This document shows positions 8,192-19,699 of a stretch of DNA of 64,000 bases, in pieces (the stretch's first letter is position 1; each line of letters opens with the position of its first letter). Source of the DNA: Virgisporangium aliadipatigenens (GTDB lineage Bacteria > Actinomycetota > Actinomycetes > Mycobacteriales > Micromonosporaceae); the NCBI RefSeq assembly GCF_016863615.1, contig NZ_BOPF01000048.1, forward strand, positions 1 to 64,000, written 5' to 3'. The notes below the pieces were generated by a model, which saw only the letters and a program-made list of their open reading frames with translations, ran no database searches and was not told where the DNA came from. A program made the translations under genes and the position numbers.

Positions 8192-9433
8192 GTGGCGGAC
8201 AGGATCTGGGAGCACCGCACGGCCGAGGTCACCCTCACGGTCGTGGCCGACGGGGCTCCCCTGGTCGAACGGGAGGTCGTGCTCGCGCAACGCGATCACA
8301 AGTTCCTGTTCGGCTGCATCGGTTTCGAGTTCGTGCCGCTGGCCAACGACGAGCCGGCGGCCGGGCCCGAACTCGCGCGGCTGGCGGAGCGATGGCTCGA
8401 CGTGTTCAACTTCGCCACGCTGCCGTTCTACTGGGGCCAGTTCGAACCGGAGCGCGGAAAGCCGGACACCGAGCGGCTGCGCCGCGCCGCGCGCTGGTTC
8501 GTCGAACGCGGCGTGCCGGTGAAGGGCCACCCGCTCGCCTGGCACACCGTCACCGCGGACTGGCTGCTCGACCTGTCCAACGCGGAGATCGCGCGGGCGC
8601 AGGTCGACCGGATCCGGCGGGAGGTGGCCGACTTCCAGGGCCTGATCGACACCTGGGACGTCATCAACGAGGTCGTCATCATGCCGGTGTTCGACCGGTA
8701 CGACAACGGCATCACCCGCGTCTGCCGCGAACAGGGCCGCATCCCCACGGTCCGCATGGTGTTCGACGCCGCCCGCGACGCCAACCCGAAGGCGACCCTG
8801 CTGCTCAACGACTTCGACCTGTCGACGGCGTACGAGTGCCTGATCGAAGGGGTGCTGGAGGCCGGGATCCGGATCGACGCGCTCGGCCTGCAGAGCCACA
8901 TGCACCAGGGCTACTGGGGAGAAGAGCGGACGCTGGCGATCCTCGACCGGTTCGCCCGCTACGGCCTGCCGATCCACTTCACCGAGACCACGCTCGTCTC
9001 GGGCGACCTGATGCCGGCGCACATCGAGGATCTCAACGACTACCAGGTCCCGGACTGGCCGACGACACCCGAGGGTGAGGCCCGCCAGGCCGACGAGATC
9101 GTGCGCCACTACCGGACGCTGATGTCGCACCCGTCGGTCCGGGCGCTGACGTACTGGGGCATCGCCGACGGCGGCTGGCTCGGTGCCCCGAGCGGGCTGG
9201 TGCGGCGCGACGGTTCGCCGAAGCCCTCGTACGACGCGCTGCGTTCCCTGGTGAAGGAGGAGTGGTGGGTGGCGCCCACCACGCTGCGCACCGACGCCGA
9301 GGGCCGGGTGCGGTTCAGCGGGTTCCTCGGCGAGTACGGGATCACCGCCGGCGGCCGGGCGGCGACGTTCCGGCTGGAGGAGCCGGGCCCGATGAGTGCA
9401 TCCATCAGCGTGGGAGAAAGGCGTGATCGGTGA
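8192..9433 (+). CDS. Cytoplasmic GH10 endo-beta-1,4-xylanase
   Basis: Predicted protein of 413 aa without a signal peptide, so intracellular. The GH10 barrel is clear: substrate-site motif KGHPLAWHT, general acid/base Glu160 in WDVINEVV, and nucleophile Glu265 in HFTETTL. A short N-terminal sheet domain (about 1-45) precedes the barrel, and a C-terminal extension follows it (about residues 350-413). This form occurs in intracellular GH10 enzymes acting on short xylo-oligomers or aryl-xylosides. The GTG start lies 2 bases after the permease stop, and its stop overlaps the GH120 start. It should cut imported xylo-oligosaccharides into pieces for the next enzyme. Confidence 0.88.
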   Translation: MADRIWEHRTAEVTLTVVADGAPLVEREVVLAQRDHKFLFGCIGFEFVPLANDEPAAGPELARLAERWLDVFNFATLPFYWGQFEPERGKPDTERLRRAARWFVERGVPVKGHPLAWHTVTADWLLDLSNAEIARAQVDRIRREVADFQGLIDTWDVINEVVIMPVFDRYDNGITRVCREQGRIPTVRMVFDAARDANPKATLLLNDFDLSTAYECLIEGVLEAGIRIDALGLQSHMHQGYWGEERTLAILDRFARYGLPIHFTETTLVSGDLMPAHIEDLNDYQVPDWPTTPEGEARQADEIVRHYRTLMSHPSVRALTYWGIADGGWLGAPSGLVRRDGSPKPSYDALRSLVKEEWWVAPTTLRTDAEGRVRFSGFLGEYGITAGGRAATFRLEEPGPMSASISVGERRDR

Positions 9434-11397
9434 CCTTCGTGTTCCATGTGGCGACGGACGGCTCGGACACCGCTGACGGTTCGGCGGAACGGCCGTTGCG
9501 CACCATCAACCGGGCCGCCGCCCTGGCGCGCGCCGGCGACACCGTCGTCGTGCACGCCGGGGAGTACCGCGAACGGGTCGTTCCGCGCCACGGCGGCCTG
9601 AGCCCCACCCGCCGCATCACCTACGAGGCGGCCGCGGGCGAACACGTCGTCATCAAGGGCTCCGAACGCGTCACCTCCTGGGAACCCGACGGCGGCACGG
9701 TCTGGCGGGCGGCGGTGCCGAACACCCTCTTCGGCGACTTCAACCCGTACGCCGAGGAGGTCGCCGGCGACTGGATCGTCTACCGCGACGGCGCACCGCC
9801 CAAGCATCTCGGCGAGGTCTACCTCAACGGCGTGAGCTTCTACGAGGTCGCCTCCCGCGCGGAGGTGAACGACCCGCCGCGGCGCACCGAGGCGTTCGAC
9901 AACTGGACCGGCACCACGGTCCCGATCCGCGACCCCGACCGGACCCGGCTCGTCTGGTACGCCGAGGTCGGCACGGACACGACCACGATCTGGGCCAACT
10001 TCCAGGGCGCCGACCCGAACGTCGAACCGGTCGAGATCAACGTGCGCCGCTCCGTCTTCTACCCGGAGGCGCACCACCTCGACTACATCACCGTGCGCGG
10101 CTTCGAACTCGCGCACGCCGCCACGCCGTGGGCGCCGCCGACCGCCGACCAGCCCGGCCTGATCGGCCCGAACTGGGCCAAGGGCTGGATCATCGAGGAC
10201 AACGTCATCCACGACGCGAAGTGCTCGGCGATCTCGATCGGCAAGGAGGGTTCCACCGGCCACAACTACTCCACCGAACGCGGCGACAAGCCCGGCTACC
10301 AGTACCAGCTGGAGTCGGTCTTCACCGCCCTGCAGCACGGCTGGGACCGGGAGACCATCGGCTCGCACGTCATCCGCCGCAACACCGTCTTCGACTGCGG
10401 CCAGAACGCCGTCGTCGGCCACCTCGGCTGCGTCTTCTCCACCATCGAGGACAACCACATCTACGACATCGCCGTCAAACGCGAGTTCTACGGGTACGAG
10501 ATCGCCGGGATCAAGCTGCACGCCGCGATCGACGTCACGATCCGCGGCAACTACGTGCACGACTGCTCGCTGGGCGTGTGGCTGGACTGGCAGACGCAGG
10601 GCTCGCGGATCTCCCGCAACGTGCTGCACAGCAACAGCCGGGACCTCTTCGTCGAGGTGAGCCACGGGCCGTACCTGGTCGAGCACAACGTCTTCGGGTC
10701 GGCCGCGGCGGTGGAGCTGTACAGCCAGGGCGGCGCGTTCGCGCACAACCTCGTGCTCGGCACGGTGCGCCTGGAACCGGTGCTGGACCGCGCCACCCCG
10801 TACCACCGCCCGCACAGCACGCAGGTCGCCGGCTACGCGGTCGTCATGGGCGGCGACGACCGCTGGATCGGCAACGTGTTCGCGGCCGTCGACCCCTCCG
10901 CCGCCTACGGCCCGAACGCCGAGGGCGTGGGGCCGCCGACGTTCGGCACGTCCGGCTACGACGGCCATCCCGCGTCGTTCGACGAGTACCTCGAACGCCT
11001 CGCCGCGCAGCCGCCCGGCGATCACCGCCGCTTCGCGGCCGTCGCGCAGCCGGTCTACGTCAGCGGCAACGTGTACCTGCCGGGCGCCGCGGCGTTCGCG
11101 GGCGAGCACGGCGCCACCGTCCTGCCGTCGGGCACGCTGTCGATCGTCGCCGAGGACGGGGGCTGTTTCCTGCTGAGTGAGCTGCCGGAGGAGTTCGACA
11201 AGGCGCGGCTCGCCCCGGTCGGCGGCCGGGACCTCGCCCGGGTGCGCCTCGTGGACGCGGACTTCGAGGAGCCGGACGGCACCCCGGCCGTGCTGGACGT
11301 CGACCTCGCCGGTGCGCGCCGGGAGGCCGGGCAGCCGGCCGCGGCGGGACCGTTGGCGGGGCTGGGCTCCGGCCGCGCGCGCACCCGCCTCCGGTAG
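9430..11397 (+). CDS. GH120 beta-xylosidase (XylC-like)
   Basis: Predicted protein of 655 aa, matching the GH120 length. It has no signal peptide. The sequence resembles, from memory, Thermoanaerobacterium XylC throughout, including AHAATPWAPPTADQPGLIGP and REFYGYEIAGIKLHAAIDV. The two carboxylates known for the family are in place: nucleophile Asp386 in WLDWQ and acid/base Glu409 in FVEVSHGPYL, with the same 23-residue spacing. The fold is a right-handed parallel beta-helix. The GTG start overlaps the GH10 stop by 4 bases. It should release xylose from non-reducing ends of short xylo-oligosaccharides, completing the intracellular pathway. It ends 11 bases from the convergent dehydrogenase gene. 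Confidence 0.92.
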   Translation: MTFVFHVATDGSDTADGSAERPLRTINRAAALARAGDTVVVHAGEYRERVVPRHGGLSPTRRITYEAAAGEHVVIKGSERVTSWEPDGGTVWRAAVPNTLFGDFNPYAEEVAGDWIVYRDGAPPKHLGEVYLNGVSFYEVASRAEVNDPPRRTEAFDNWTGTTVPIRDPDRTRLVWYAEVGTDTTTIWANFQGADPNVEPVEINVRRSVFYPEAHHLDYITVRGFELAHAATPWAPPTADQPGLIGPNWAKGWIIEDNVIHDAKCSAISIGKEGSTGHNYSTERGDKPGYQYQLESVFTALQHGWDRETIGSHVIRRNTVFDCGQNAVVGHLGCVFSTIEDNHIYDIAVKREFYGYEIAGIKLHAAIDVTIRGNYVHDCSLGVWLDWQTQGSRISRNVLHSNSRDLFVEVSHGPYLVEHNVFGSAAAVELYSQGGAFAHNLVLGTVRLEPVLDRATPYHRPHSTQVAGYAVVMGGDDRWIGNVFAAVDPSAAYGPNAEGVGPPTFGTSGYDGHPASFDEYLERLAAQPPGDHRRFAAVAQPVYVSGNVYLPGAAAFAGEHGATVLPSGTLSIVAEDGGCFLLSELPEEFDKARLAPVGGRDLARVRLVDADFEEPDGTPAVLDVDLAGARREAGQPAAAGPLAGLGSGRARTRLR

Positions 11398-11408
11398 CCG
11401 GCGGCCGG

Positions 11409-13436
11409 TCAGCCGCCCAGCGTGACCTTGAGGATCCGTTCGTTGCTGTTGTCGGGGATGCTGTCCTTGTCGCCGCCGGTGCTGGTGGTCAGCCACAGCC
11501 CGCCGTCGTCGGCCGGCTCGACCGTGCGCAACCGGCCGTAGGTGCCGACGAAGTACTGTTCGGCGGCGGCCAGGGTGTCGCCGGTGATCGCCGCCCGGTA
11601 CATCCGGGTGCCGCGCAGGCAGGCGATGTAGAGCACGTCGCGGACGACGGCGATGCCGCTGCACGACGCCGCCGCGACCGGGTAGGTGCGCACGGGCGCG
11701 ACCAGTCCGGCACCGCCGCACTCGCCCGAGGTGCCCTCGCAGGCCGGCCAGCCGTAGTTGCCGCCCTTGACGATGAGGTTCGTCTCGTCCATGACGTTGT
11801 TGCCGAACTCCTGCTCCCACAGCCGGCCCCGCGAGTCGAACGCCAGCCCTTGCGGGTTGCGGTGCCCGTAGCTCCACACGTAGCTGCCCCGGAACGGGTT
11901 GTCGCCCGGCACGCCACCGTCCGGGCGCAGGCGCAGCACCTTGCCGCCGAGGCTGGACAGATCCTGCGCCACGTCGGGATCCTGGCCGTCACCGGCCGCC
12001 GCGTAGAGCATGCCGTCGGGACCGAACCGCAGCCGCCCGCCGTTGTGGTACTTGTTGCGCGGAATGCCGGTGAGCAGGACCTGCACCGTGTCGGTGCGCA
12101 GCGTCCCGTCGTAGCGGATCCGCACGATCCGGTTGTCGGACGCGGTGGTGTGGTAGATGTACAGCCACCGGTCGGCGGTGAAGTCGGCGGAGACCGCCAG
12201 CCCGAGCACACCGCCCTCGCCGTCCGTGCCCTGCACATCGGGCACCGTGCCGATGCTGTGCTTGCCGCTGCCGTCGGGGCTCATCGCGACGATGTCGAAG
12301 CGGTCCCGCCGGCCGTAGAGGACGGTGCCGTCGGGCAGTTGCACCAGACCCCACGGCAGGTCCGACTCGGTGGTCACGACCGTGGCGGCGCACACCGGCG
12401 TGGCGCAGGCGGTGCCGGTCGACGCCGATGCCGGTGCGCTCTCCGCGGACCGGTTGCCCTGGGCATCGCGGGCCACGACGGTGTACCGGTAGGTGGTGTT
12501 CGGACGCAGCCCGCTGTCGGTGTAGGTGGTGGCGGGCGGGTTCGCGGCGGAGCCGCCGACGGTGGCGACCGTGGCGCCGTCGCGGAGGATCAGGTAGGCG
12601 GTGACGGCCACGTTGTCGGCCGCGGCGTTCCAGTGCAGCGTCACGGTGGTGCCGGTCGCGGCCGCGGTGAGTCCGGTCGGCGTCGCCGGCGCCTCGTCGT
12701 CGGGTGCGCAGAACGGCGGCGTGACGGTCACGGTCGGCCCGGCCTGCGAGACGTTGCCCGCGGCGTCCCGGGCGTTGACGTAGAAGCCCCAGGTGGCTCC
12801 GCCGACCACGGGCACCGACACGGAACGGGTGTCGCCCGGTACGGCGGTGACGAACTGGCCGTCGTGATAGATGTCGTAGCCGGTGACGCCGACGTCGTCG
12901 GTTGCCGCCGACCAGGTGAGCGTCACCGAGTCACACGCCAGGTCGTCGGCGCGCAGTTCGCCCGGCGCGGACGGCGGTGTGGTGTCCACCGGTGCGCTCC
13001 ACCGCTGCCCCCGCTGATCGCGGCAGGTGCGCAGCGCCACCGTCGCGCCGTTGCCGCCCGAGCCGCCGTCCAGGCACAGCCCCGAGGACTGGGCGGTGAT
13101 CCGCCCGTCGGCACCCACCCGGAAGCGCTGTGCCGCCGACGCGTCGCAGGCGAGGACCCGGGCCGACGACGAACCGGGGGCCGGGGTGGTGAGGCAGCGG
13201 GCGCCGTCGGCGGTGCGCACCTCGCCGGCGGCGCTCACGCTCCAGCGCTGCGCCGCCGCACCGGTGCAGTCGTACAGGCGGGCGGTGCCGCCGCGGGCGT
13301 CCAGACAGCGGTTGGTGGCGGCGTTGACGATCGCGCCGGTGGGCGCGGCCGTGGCCGGCGATTCGACGGTCACGAGTCCGGTGCCGCCGAGGCCGATCAG
13401 GGCCAGGACCAGGGCGCGCCGAGGTAGAGGTCGCAT
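11409..13436 (-). CDS. Secreted PQQ-type sugar dehydrogenase with CBM13 and two Fn3 domains
   Basis: Predicted protein of 675 aa. The order is signal peptide (to about 30), ricin-type CBM13 (about 32-155, with repeated CLD and QRW motifs), two fibronectin III domains (about 165-355), and a six-bladed glucose/sorbosone dehydrogenase domain (about 370-675). The last shows the family blocks HNGGRLRFGPDGMLYAAAGD, GKVLRLRPDG, GDNPF and SYGHRNPQGLAF. Such enzymes oxidise aldoses outside the cell using PQQ. The ATG at 13436 is preceded by GAAGGTG. It lies 26 bases downstream of the lactonase gene and is probably co-transcribed with it. The sugar acted on is unknown, and PQQ synthesis genes are not in the window. 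Confidence 0.85.
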   Translation of the reverse strand: MRPLPRRALVLALIGLGGTGLVTVESPATAAPTGAIVNAATNRCLDARGGTARLYDCTGAAAQRWSVSAAGEVRTADGARCLTTPAPGSSSARVLACDASAAQRFRVGADGRITAQSSGLCLDGGSGGNGATVALRTCRDQRGQRWSAPVDTTPPSAPGELRADDLACDSVTLTWSAATDDVGVTGYDIYHDGQFVTAVPGDTRSVSVPVVGGATWGFYVNARDAAGNVSQAGPTVTVTPPFCAPDDEAPATPTGLTAAATGTTVTLHWNAAADNVAVTAYLILRDGATVATVGGSAANPPATTYTDSGLRPNTTYRYTVVARDAQGNRSAESAPASASTGTACATPVCAATVVTTESDLPWGLVQLPDGTVLYGRRDRFDIVAMSPDGSGKHSIGTVPDVQGTDGEGGVLGLAVSADFTADRWLYIYHTTASDNRIVRIRYDGTLRTDTVQVLLTGIPRNKYHNGGRLRFGPDGMLYAAAGDGQDPDVAQDLSSLGGKVLRLRPDGGVPGDNPFRGSYVWSYGHRNPQGLAFDSRGRLWEQEFGNNVMDETNLIVKGGNYGWPACEGTSGECGGAGLVAPVRTYPVAAASCSGIAVVRDVLYIACLRGTRMYRAAITGDTLAAAEQYFVGTYGRLRTVEPADDGGLWLTTSTGGDKDSIPDNSNERILKVTLGG

Positions 13437-13462
13437 GCGTGCACCTTCGGGTGGTCGGGGGT

Positions 13463-14524
13463 TCAGTACGGATATCCGGGAACGGCGAGACGCACGGCGT
13501 ACACGCCGAAGTCGCCCTGCTGGCCGGCGGTGACGTACAGCGTGCGGCGGTCGGCTCCGCCGAAGGCGGCGTTGGTCGCCCGCGCACCGGTGGAGACGGT
13601 GCCGAGTGCGGCACCCACGGGGGAGAAGACGTGTACCCGGCCCTCGTTGTGCGAGACCCAGTACACGTTGCCGGCACAGTCGACGGTCACGCCGTCGGGG
13701 CCGTTGACGGCGGCGAAGACGGTGCGCGTCCCGGTGCTGCCGTCGGGCCGCACGGGGTAGGCGTAGACGCGGTTCTCGGCGAACGCGCCCACGTACAGCG
13801 TGCGTCCGTCGGGCGACAGCGCGATGCCGTTCGGCTGGCGCACGGTGTCGTCGACGAGGGAGACCTGGCCGCCGGCCGACCGGAACACCCCGGTGCGCCC
13901 GCCCATCGCGTCGGGGCGGCGGCCGCGCTGGAAGTTCGGGTCGGTGAAGTAGACGACGCCGTCGGCGCGCACGGTGACGTCGTTCGGCGAGTTGAACGCC
14001 CGGCCCTGGTAGTCGGCGGCGAGCACGGCGCGGGAACGGTCGGCGACCCGGTACGTGGAGACCGTCCGGTTGTCGTGCGTGGCGGCGACGAGCTGCTGCC
14101 CGTCGGGTGTCAACGCCAGGCCGTTGCTGCCGGAGTCGGCGACCCACGTGTCCACGGTTCCGGCGGGATCCATGCGGCGGATCGTCGACGGCTGCACCCC
14201 CTGGCTGCCGGTCGCCGGGGCGAGGTCGGACATCAGCAGGTATCCCGGGTCGGCGATCCACACCGGCCCCTCGAGGAACGAGTAGCCGCCGCGCACGCGT
14301 GCCGCGGACACGTTCGCCGCGGGCAGCGGCGGGCCGTAGGAGGCGCCGTCCGGGCACACCCCGGGCGGCGCCCCGGCCGGTGGGTCGACGGCGACGTGCG
14401 AAGCGGGCACCGGAGCCGCGGCGGAGGCGCCGGCGTCGCCGAGACCGGCGCCGACGAGAAGGCACACGGCGGCCGCGGCGAGCCGTCCCGCCCAGCCGGC
14501 CCGATCGGATCCGTCAGGTGTCAT
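13463..14524 (-). CDS. Secreted SMP-30/gluconolactonase family lactonase
   Basis: Predicted protein of 353 aa with a signal peptide (AAAAVCLLVGAGLGDAGASA). The propeller carries the SMP-30 signature stretches FLEGPVWIADPGYLLMSD, FNSPNDVTVRADGVVYFTDP, QPNGIALSPDGRTLYV and NGPDGVTVDCAGNVYW, including the Glu, Asn and Asp residues that bind the divalent metal in this family. It is the first gene of a two-gene unit with the PQQ-type dehydrogenase. The pair fits oxidation of a sugar to its lactone and then hydrolysis to the aldonic acid outside the cell. The start was placed at the ATG of 14524 because the in-frame extension upstream lacks signal-peptide character. Confidence 0.85.
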   Translation of the reverse strand: MTPDGSDRAGWAGRLAAAAVCLLVGAGLGDAGASAAAPVPASHVAVDPPAGAPPGVCPDGASYGPPLPAANVSAARVRGGYSFLEGPVWIADPGYLLMSDLAPATGSQGVQPSTIRRMDPAGTVDTWVADSGSNGLALTPDGQQLVAATHDNRTVSTYRVADRSRAVLAADYQGRAFNSPNDVTVRADGVVYFTDPNFQRGRRPDAMGGRTGVFRSAGGQVSLVDDTVRQPNGIALSPDGRTLYVGAFAENRVYAYPVRPDGSTGTRTVFAAVNGPDGVTVDCAGNVYWVSHNEGRVHVFSPVGAALGTVSTGARATNAAFGGADRRTLYVTAGQQGDFGVYAVRLAVPGYPY

Positions 14525-14704
14525 GACCGGACCGTAATTCAGGGCAATCGATATGCAACCCGGATGGCGAACGACGTACCGCCCCATCGGGCCCAGAACC
14601 GCATCAAGTCCCTGGTCGTGGGGGTCGGGAGGCCGTCGGTGCGCGGACGGCACTCCCGTCGTCATCCTGAAAACGACGTCAGACTCGCGGGACAAGGTCG
14701 CCTC

Positions 14705-17077
14705 TCAACCGCGGATCCACGACTGGTTGGCGCCGCCGTTGCAGGTCCAGATCTGCACCGCGGTGCCGTTCGCCGTGCCGGCGCCGTTGACGTCCAGGCA
14801 CAGGCCGGAAGCGACCCCGACGATCGTGCCGTCGGCGTTGACCCGCCACTGCTGGCCGGTGCCGCCGGTGCAGCCCAGGATCCGCGCGCGGGTGCCGTTG
14901 GCGGTGCCCGGCACGTCCAGGCACTTGTTGCCGTAGACCGTCAGCTGGTTGCCCGACGTGAGGGTCCACCGCTGGTTCGCCCCGCCGTTGCAGTCCCAGA
15001 TCTGGACGACCGCGCCGTCGGACTGGCTCTGGCCGTTGACGTCGAGGCAGCGGTTGGAACCGGCGCCGCGGATCTCTCCGGTCGGACCCGACGAGCCGCC
15101 GAGCGGGGTGACGCTCAGGTTGTCGAACTGCGCGGTGACGCCCTGACCGGTGCCGTAGCCGACCTGGCCGGCGACCCAGGCGGTGTCGGTGGCGCGGCCG
15201 ACGACGGTGCCGTCGATGCTCGCGGTGAGCGTGCTGCCCTCGACGGCCACGGAAAGGCTGTGCCAGCGACCGGTGCCCAGGGCGGCGACGGTCCCGGAGG
15301 CCAGCGTGCGCCACTGGCCGCTGGTGTTGTTGCTCAGGATCGACCAGGCTCCGGCGTCGGTGACCCGGAAGTAGTAGCCGTTGAGATTCTGCGGCCCCTG
15401 GTGGTTGTAGGTGTTGGCGCGGGCCAACAGTTGCGCGTAGCCGGATCTCTCGAGCATGACGTCGGAGGAGACGGTGTAGTTGCGCCAGGTGAGGTCGCCC
15501 AGCAGCGTGTACGGTTCGGCGCGGCCGGAGGTCCAGTAGATCGGCGCCTGTTCGGACATCTGGCGCACGCACTGCCCGGTGCGGCCGGCGCCGCAGCCGG
15601 CGATCTCGAACGAGCCCTGCTGATCCATGAGGTAGGTCGCTTCGCGGCCGGTCGGGTAGCTGTCGAAGGTGTCGCCGTAGGGCAGCTTCAGGGTGCCCTG
15701 CGCCGGGCTGGTCGCGGAGCCCTTACCCTGCCCCGTCGTGGTGGTGATGCTGTAGACGCGACCGGGCTGCACGGTGAGGGAGAACCCGCCGCCGGTCGGC
15801 GTGATGTCGGCGACCTTCGCCAGGTGGTCGGCGGGGTTGGTGGAGCGCACGTCGGTCGACCAGACGTGCACGGTGCCGGTGGACAGGCCGCCGGTCACGG
15901 TGAAATTGAGGGTCTGCGCGCCGCCGGCGTCGATGGTCTCGACGATGGTGCTGTAGTCGCGGTTGTTGGGGGACTTCAGCGAGACGTAGCTGCCGTTGTT
16001 GCGGTTGCCCTCCAGGTATCCGCTGGAACTGTCGAGGTAGCGCCAGCCCGGGGCGGTGAACTGCGTGGTCTGCGCCATCACCCACGCGTTGCGCCCGATC
16101 GCGTAGTAGCCGGACCAGGGCTGCGGCGCCACCGCCAGACCGGTGGTGGCCCACGGGATGTTGGGCGTGATCGCGGCGATGACGGGCCAGTTGATGTAAC
16201 CGGTCATCCGGCCGTCGATGTAGCCGCGGTTGATGCCGCGGGCCAGTGCCTGGGCGCCGGCGTTGTAGTCGTCGGAGCCGTTCTCGCTGGCCCACAGCGG
16301 CTTTCCGGTCGCCTGGGCGTTGCCCGAGCTCGGGCAGCTGCTCTGTGCGCTGCGGTAGCCGCAGACGTAGTGGCTGCCGAAGACCGACACGGCGTTGCCG
16401 AACGCGGGGTCGCGCAGCGCCTCGTCGGCGGCGCCCCAGCCGAAGTCGTCCGAGGCGACGATCTTCACGCCGCTGTAGCCGCGGGAGTCCAGCGCGGAGC
16501 GCAGGTTCTTGTACCAGGTGGTGTTGTAGCCCTTCTCGTTCCAGCCGCCCAGGTAGTTGATGGTCAGGCCGTGCGAGGTGGCGCAACCGAGCCAGGAGAG
16601 CAGATAGTCGATCGAGTCGGTGGACCAGAAGTTGCCGTTGCCGATCCAGCCCGGGGCGCCCCAGGCGAGGCCGACGAGGGAGATGGCGGGGTTGCGCGCC
16701 CTCGCCTGTTCCATCAGCCACCACTCGTAGCCGCGGTCGCAGTTGACGGCGCCGCGGGTGTGTTGGTGGCTCGGCTCGGCGCCCGAGGTCGAGTTGGTGT
16801 CCCCACCGATCTCCACCTTCATGATCTGCATCGCGGCGCCGTAGCCGGGCTTGAACAGGTAGTCGAGGATGTCGCTGCGCTGCGGCTCCGGATAGTCGAT
16901 CAGCAGGCGGCTGTTGCCGCCCCCGCCGCTGACGGCACCGACGCCGTCGAACACCCGCCCGCCCGAGGACCCGTTGACGGTGATCGCGGTCGCCGCCCGG
17001 GCGGGGGAGGCGACCGCGACCAGGACGGCGGCGGCGGTCAGGGTCATGGTCACGAGTGCTGTCAGGCGCCTGGACAT
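14705..17077 (-). CDS. Secreted GH59 galactosidase (galactocerebrosidase family) with CBM13
   Basis: Predicted protein of 790 aa. A signal peptide ends near PARA (about residue 29). The GH59 barrel follows with FDGVGAVSGGGGNSRLL at its start, acid/base Glu in LGGWNEKGYN and nucleophile Glu in ASENGSDD. Then come a beta-sandwich, a concanavalin-like region (from about YGDTFDSYPTGREATY), and a C-terminal ricin-type CBM13 with three CLD/QRW or QQW repeats. GH59 members remove beta-galactose from galactosylceramide; bacterial plant-degraders carry secreted members whose natural substrate is unclear. Ribosome site GGAGGG precedes the ATG. It is divergent from the GH141-like gene, and the shared 232-base interval holds several palindromes. 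Confidence 0.87.
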   Translation of the reverse strand: MSRRLTALVTMTLTAAAVLVAVASPARAATAITVNGSSGGRVFDGVGAVSGGGGNSRLLIDYPEPQRSDILDYLFKPGYGAAMQIMKVEIGGDTNSTSGAEPSHQHTRGAVNCDRGYEWWLMEQARARNPAISLVGLAWGAPGWIGNGNFWSTDSIDYLLSWLGCATSHGLTINYLGGWNEKGYNTTWYKNLRSALDSRGYSGVKIVASDDFGWGAADEALRDPAFGNAVSVFGSHYVCGYRSAQSSCPSSGNAQATGKPLWASENGSDDYNAGAQALARGINRGYIDGRMTGYINWPVIAAITPNIPWATTGLAVAPQPWSGYYAIGRNAWVMAQTTQFTAPGWRYLDSSSGYLEGNRNNGSYVSLKSPNNRDYSTIVETIDAGGAQTLNFTVTGGLSTGTVHVWSTDVRSTNPADHLAKVADITPTGGGFSLTVQPGRVYSITTTTGQGKGSATSPAQGTLKLPYGDTFDSYPTGREATYLMDQQGSFEIAGCGAGRTGQCVRQMSEQAPIYWTSGRAEPYTLLGDLTWRNYTVSSDVMLERSGYAQLLARANTYNHQGPQNLNGYYFRVTDAGAWSILSNNTSGQWRTLASGTVAALGTGRWHSLSVAVEGSTLTASIDGTVVGRATDTAWVAGQVGYGTGQGVTAQFDNLSVTPLGGSSGPTGEIRGAGSNRCLDVNGQSQSDGAVVQIWDCNGGANQRWTLTSGNQLTVYGNKCLDVPGTANGTRARILGCTGGTGQQWRVNADGTIVGVASGLCLDVNGAGTANGTAVQIWTCNGGANQSWIRG

Positions 17078-17122
17078 CGGCGGTGCCCTCCGAAGATCGA
17101 TCGACTCACTTCGATCGGACCA

Positions 17123-17138
17123 CATCATACGTCTGATG
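17123..17138. promoter_or_regulatory. Near-palindromic operator CATCATACGTCTGATG
   Basis: This 16-base inverted repeat has two internal mismatches and contains a TATGAT hexamer on the minus strand, 47 bases upstream of the GH59 start. Related ACGTCATACG units occur on the GH141-like side. The nearby GntR/FCD regulator is the obvious candidate to bind it; that is inference. Confidence 0.55.
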
Positions 17139-17184
17139 ACTTCGCAAGGAACCGGTCCGCAACCGCCCGGACCGGGAGCCGGGA

Positions 17185-17199
17185 GGTGAAACTTTCACC
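17185..17199. promoter_or_regulatory. Palindrome GGTGAAACTTTCACC
   Basis: A perfect 15-base inverted repeat around a central C, in the middle of the GH59/GH141-like divergent region. Its GAAACTTTC core is also found in the CGAAACTTTCG box ahead of the xylanase gene at 47371, a motif known upstream of Streptomyces xylanase genes. Confidence 0.5.
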
Positions 17200-17231
17200 C
17201 CTGGAACGGGCTATCCGCCGATCGATGATGA

Positions 17232-19691
<2,460 letters not shown>

Positions 19692-19699
19692 CCGCCGCG

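Noticed and set aside
9109-11877. A minus-strand open frame of about 920 codons opposite GH120
   Set aside because: GH120 on the plus strand has family-wide similarity and catalytic residues; the antisense product has none.
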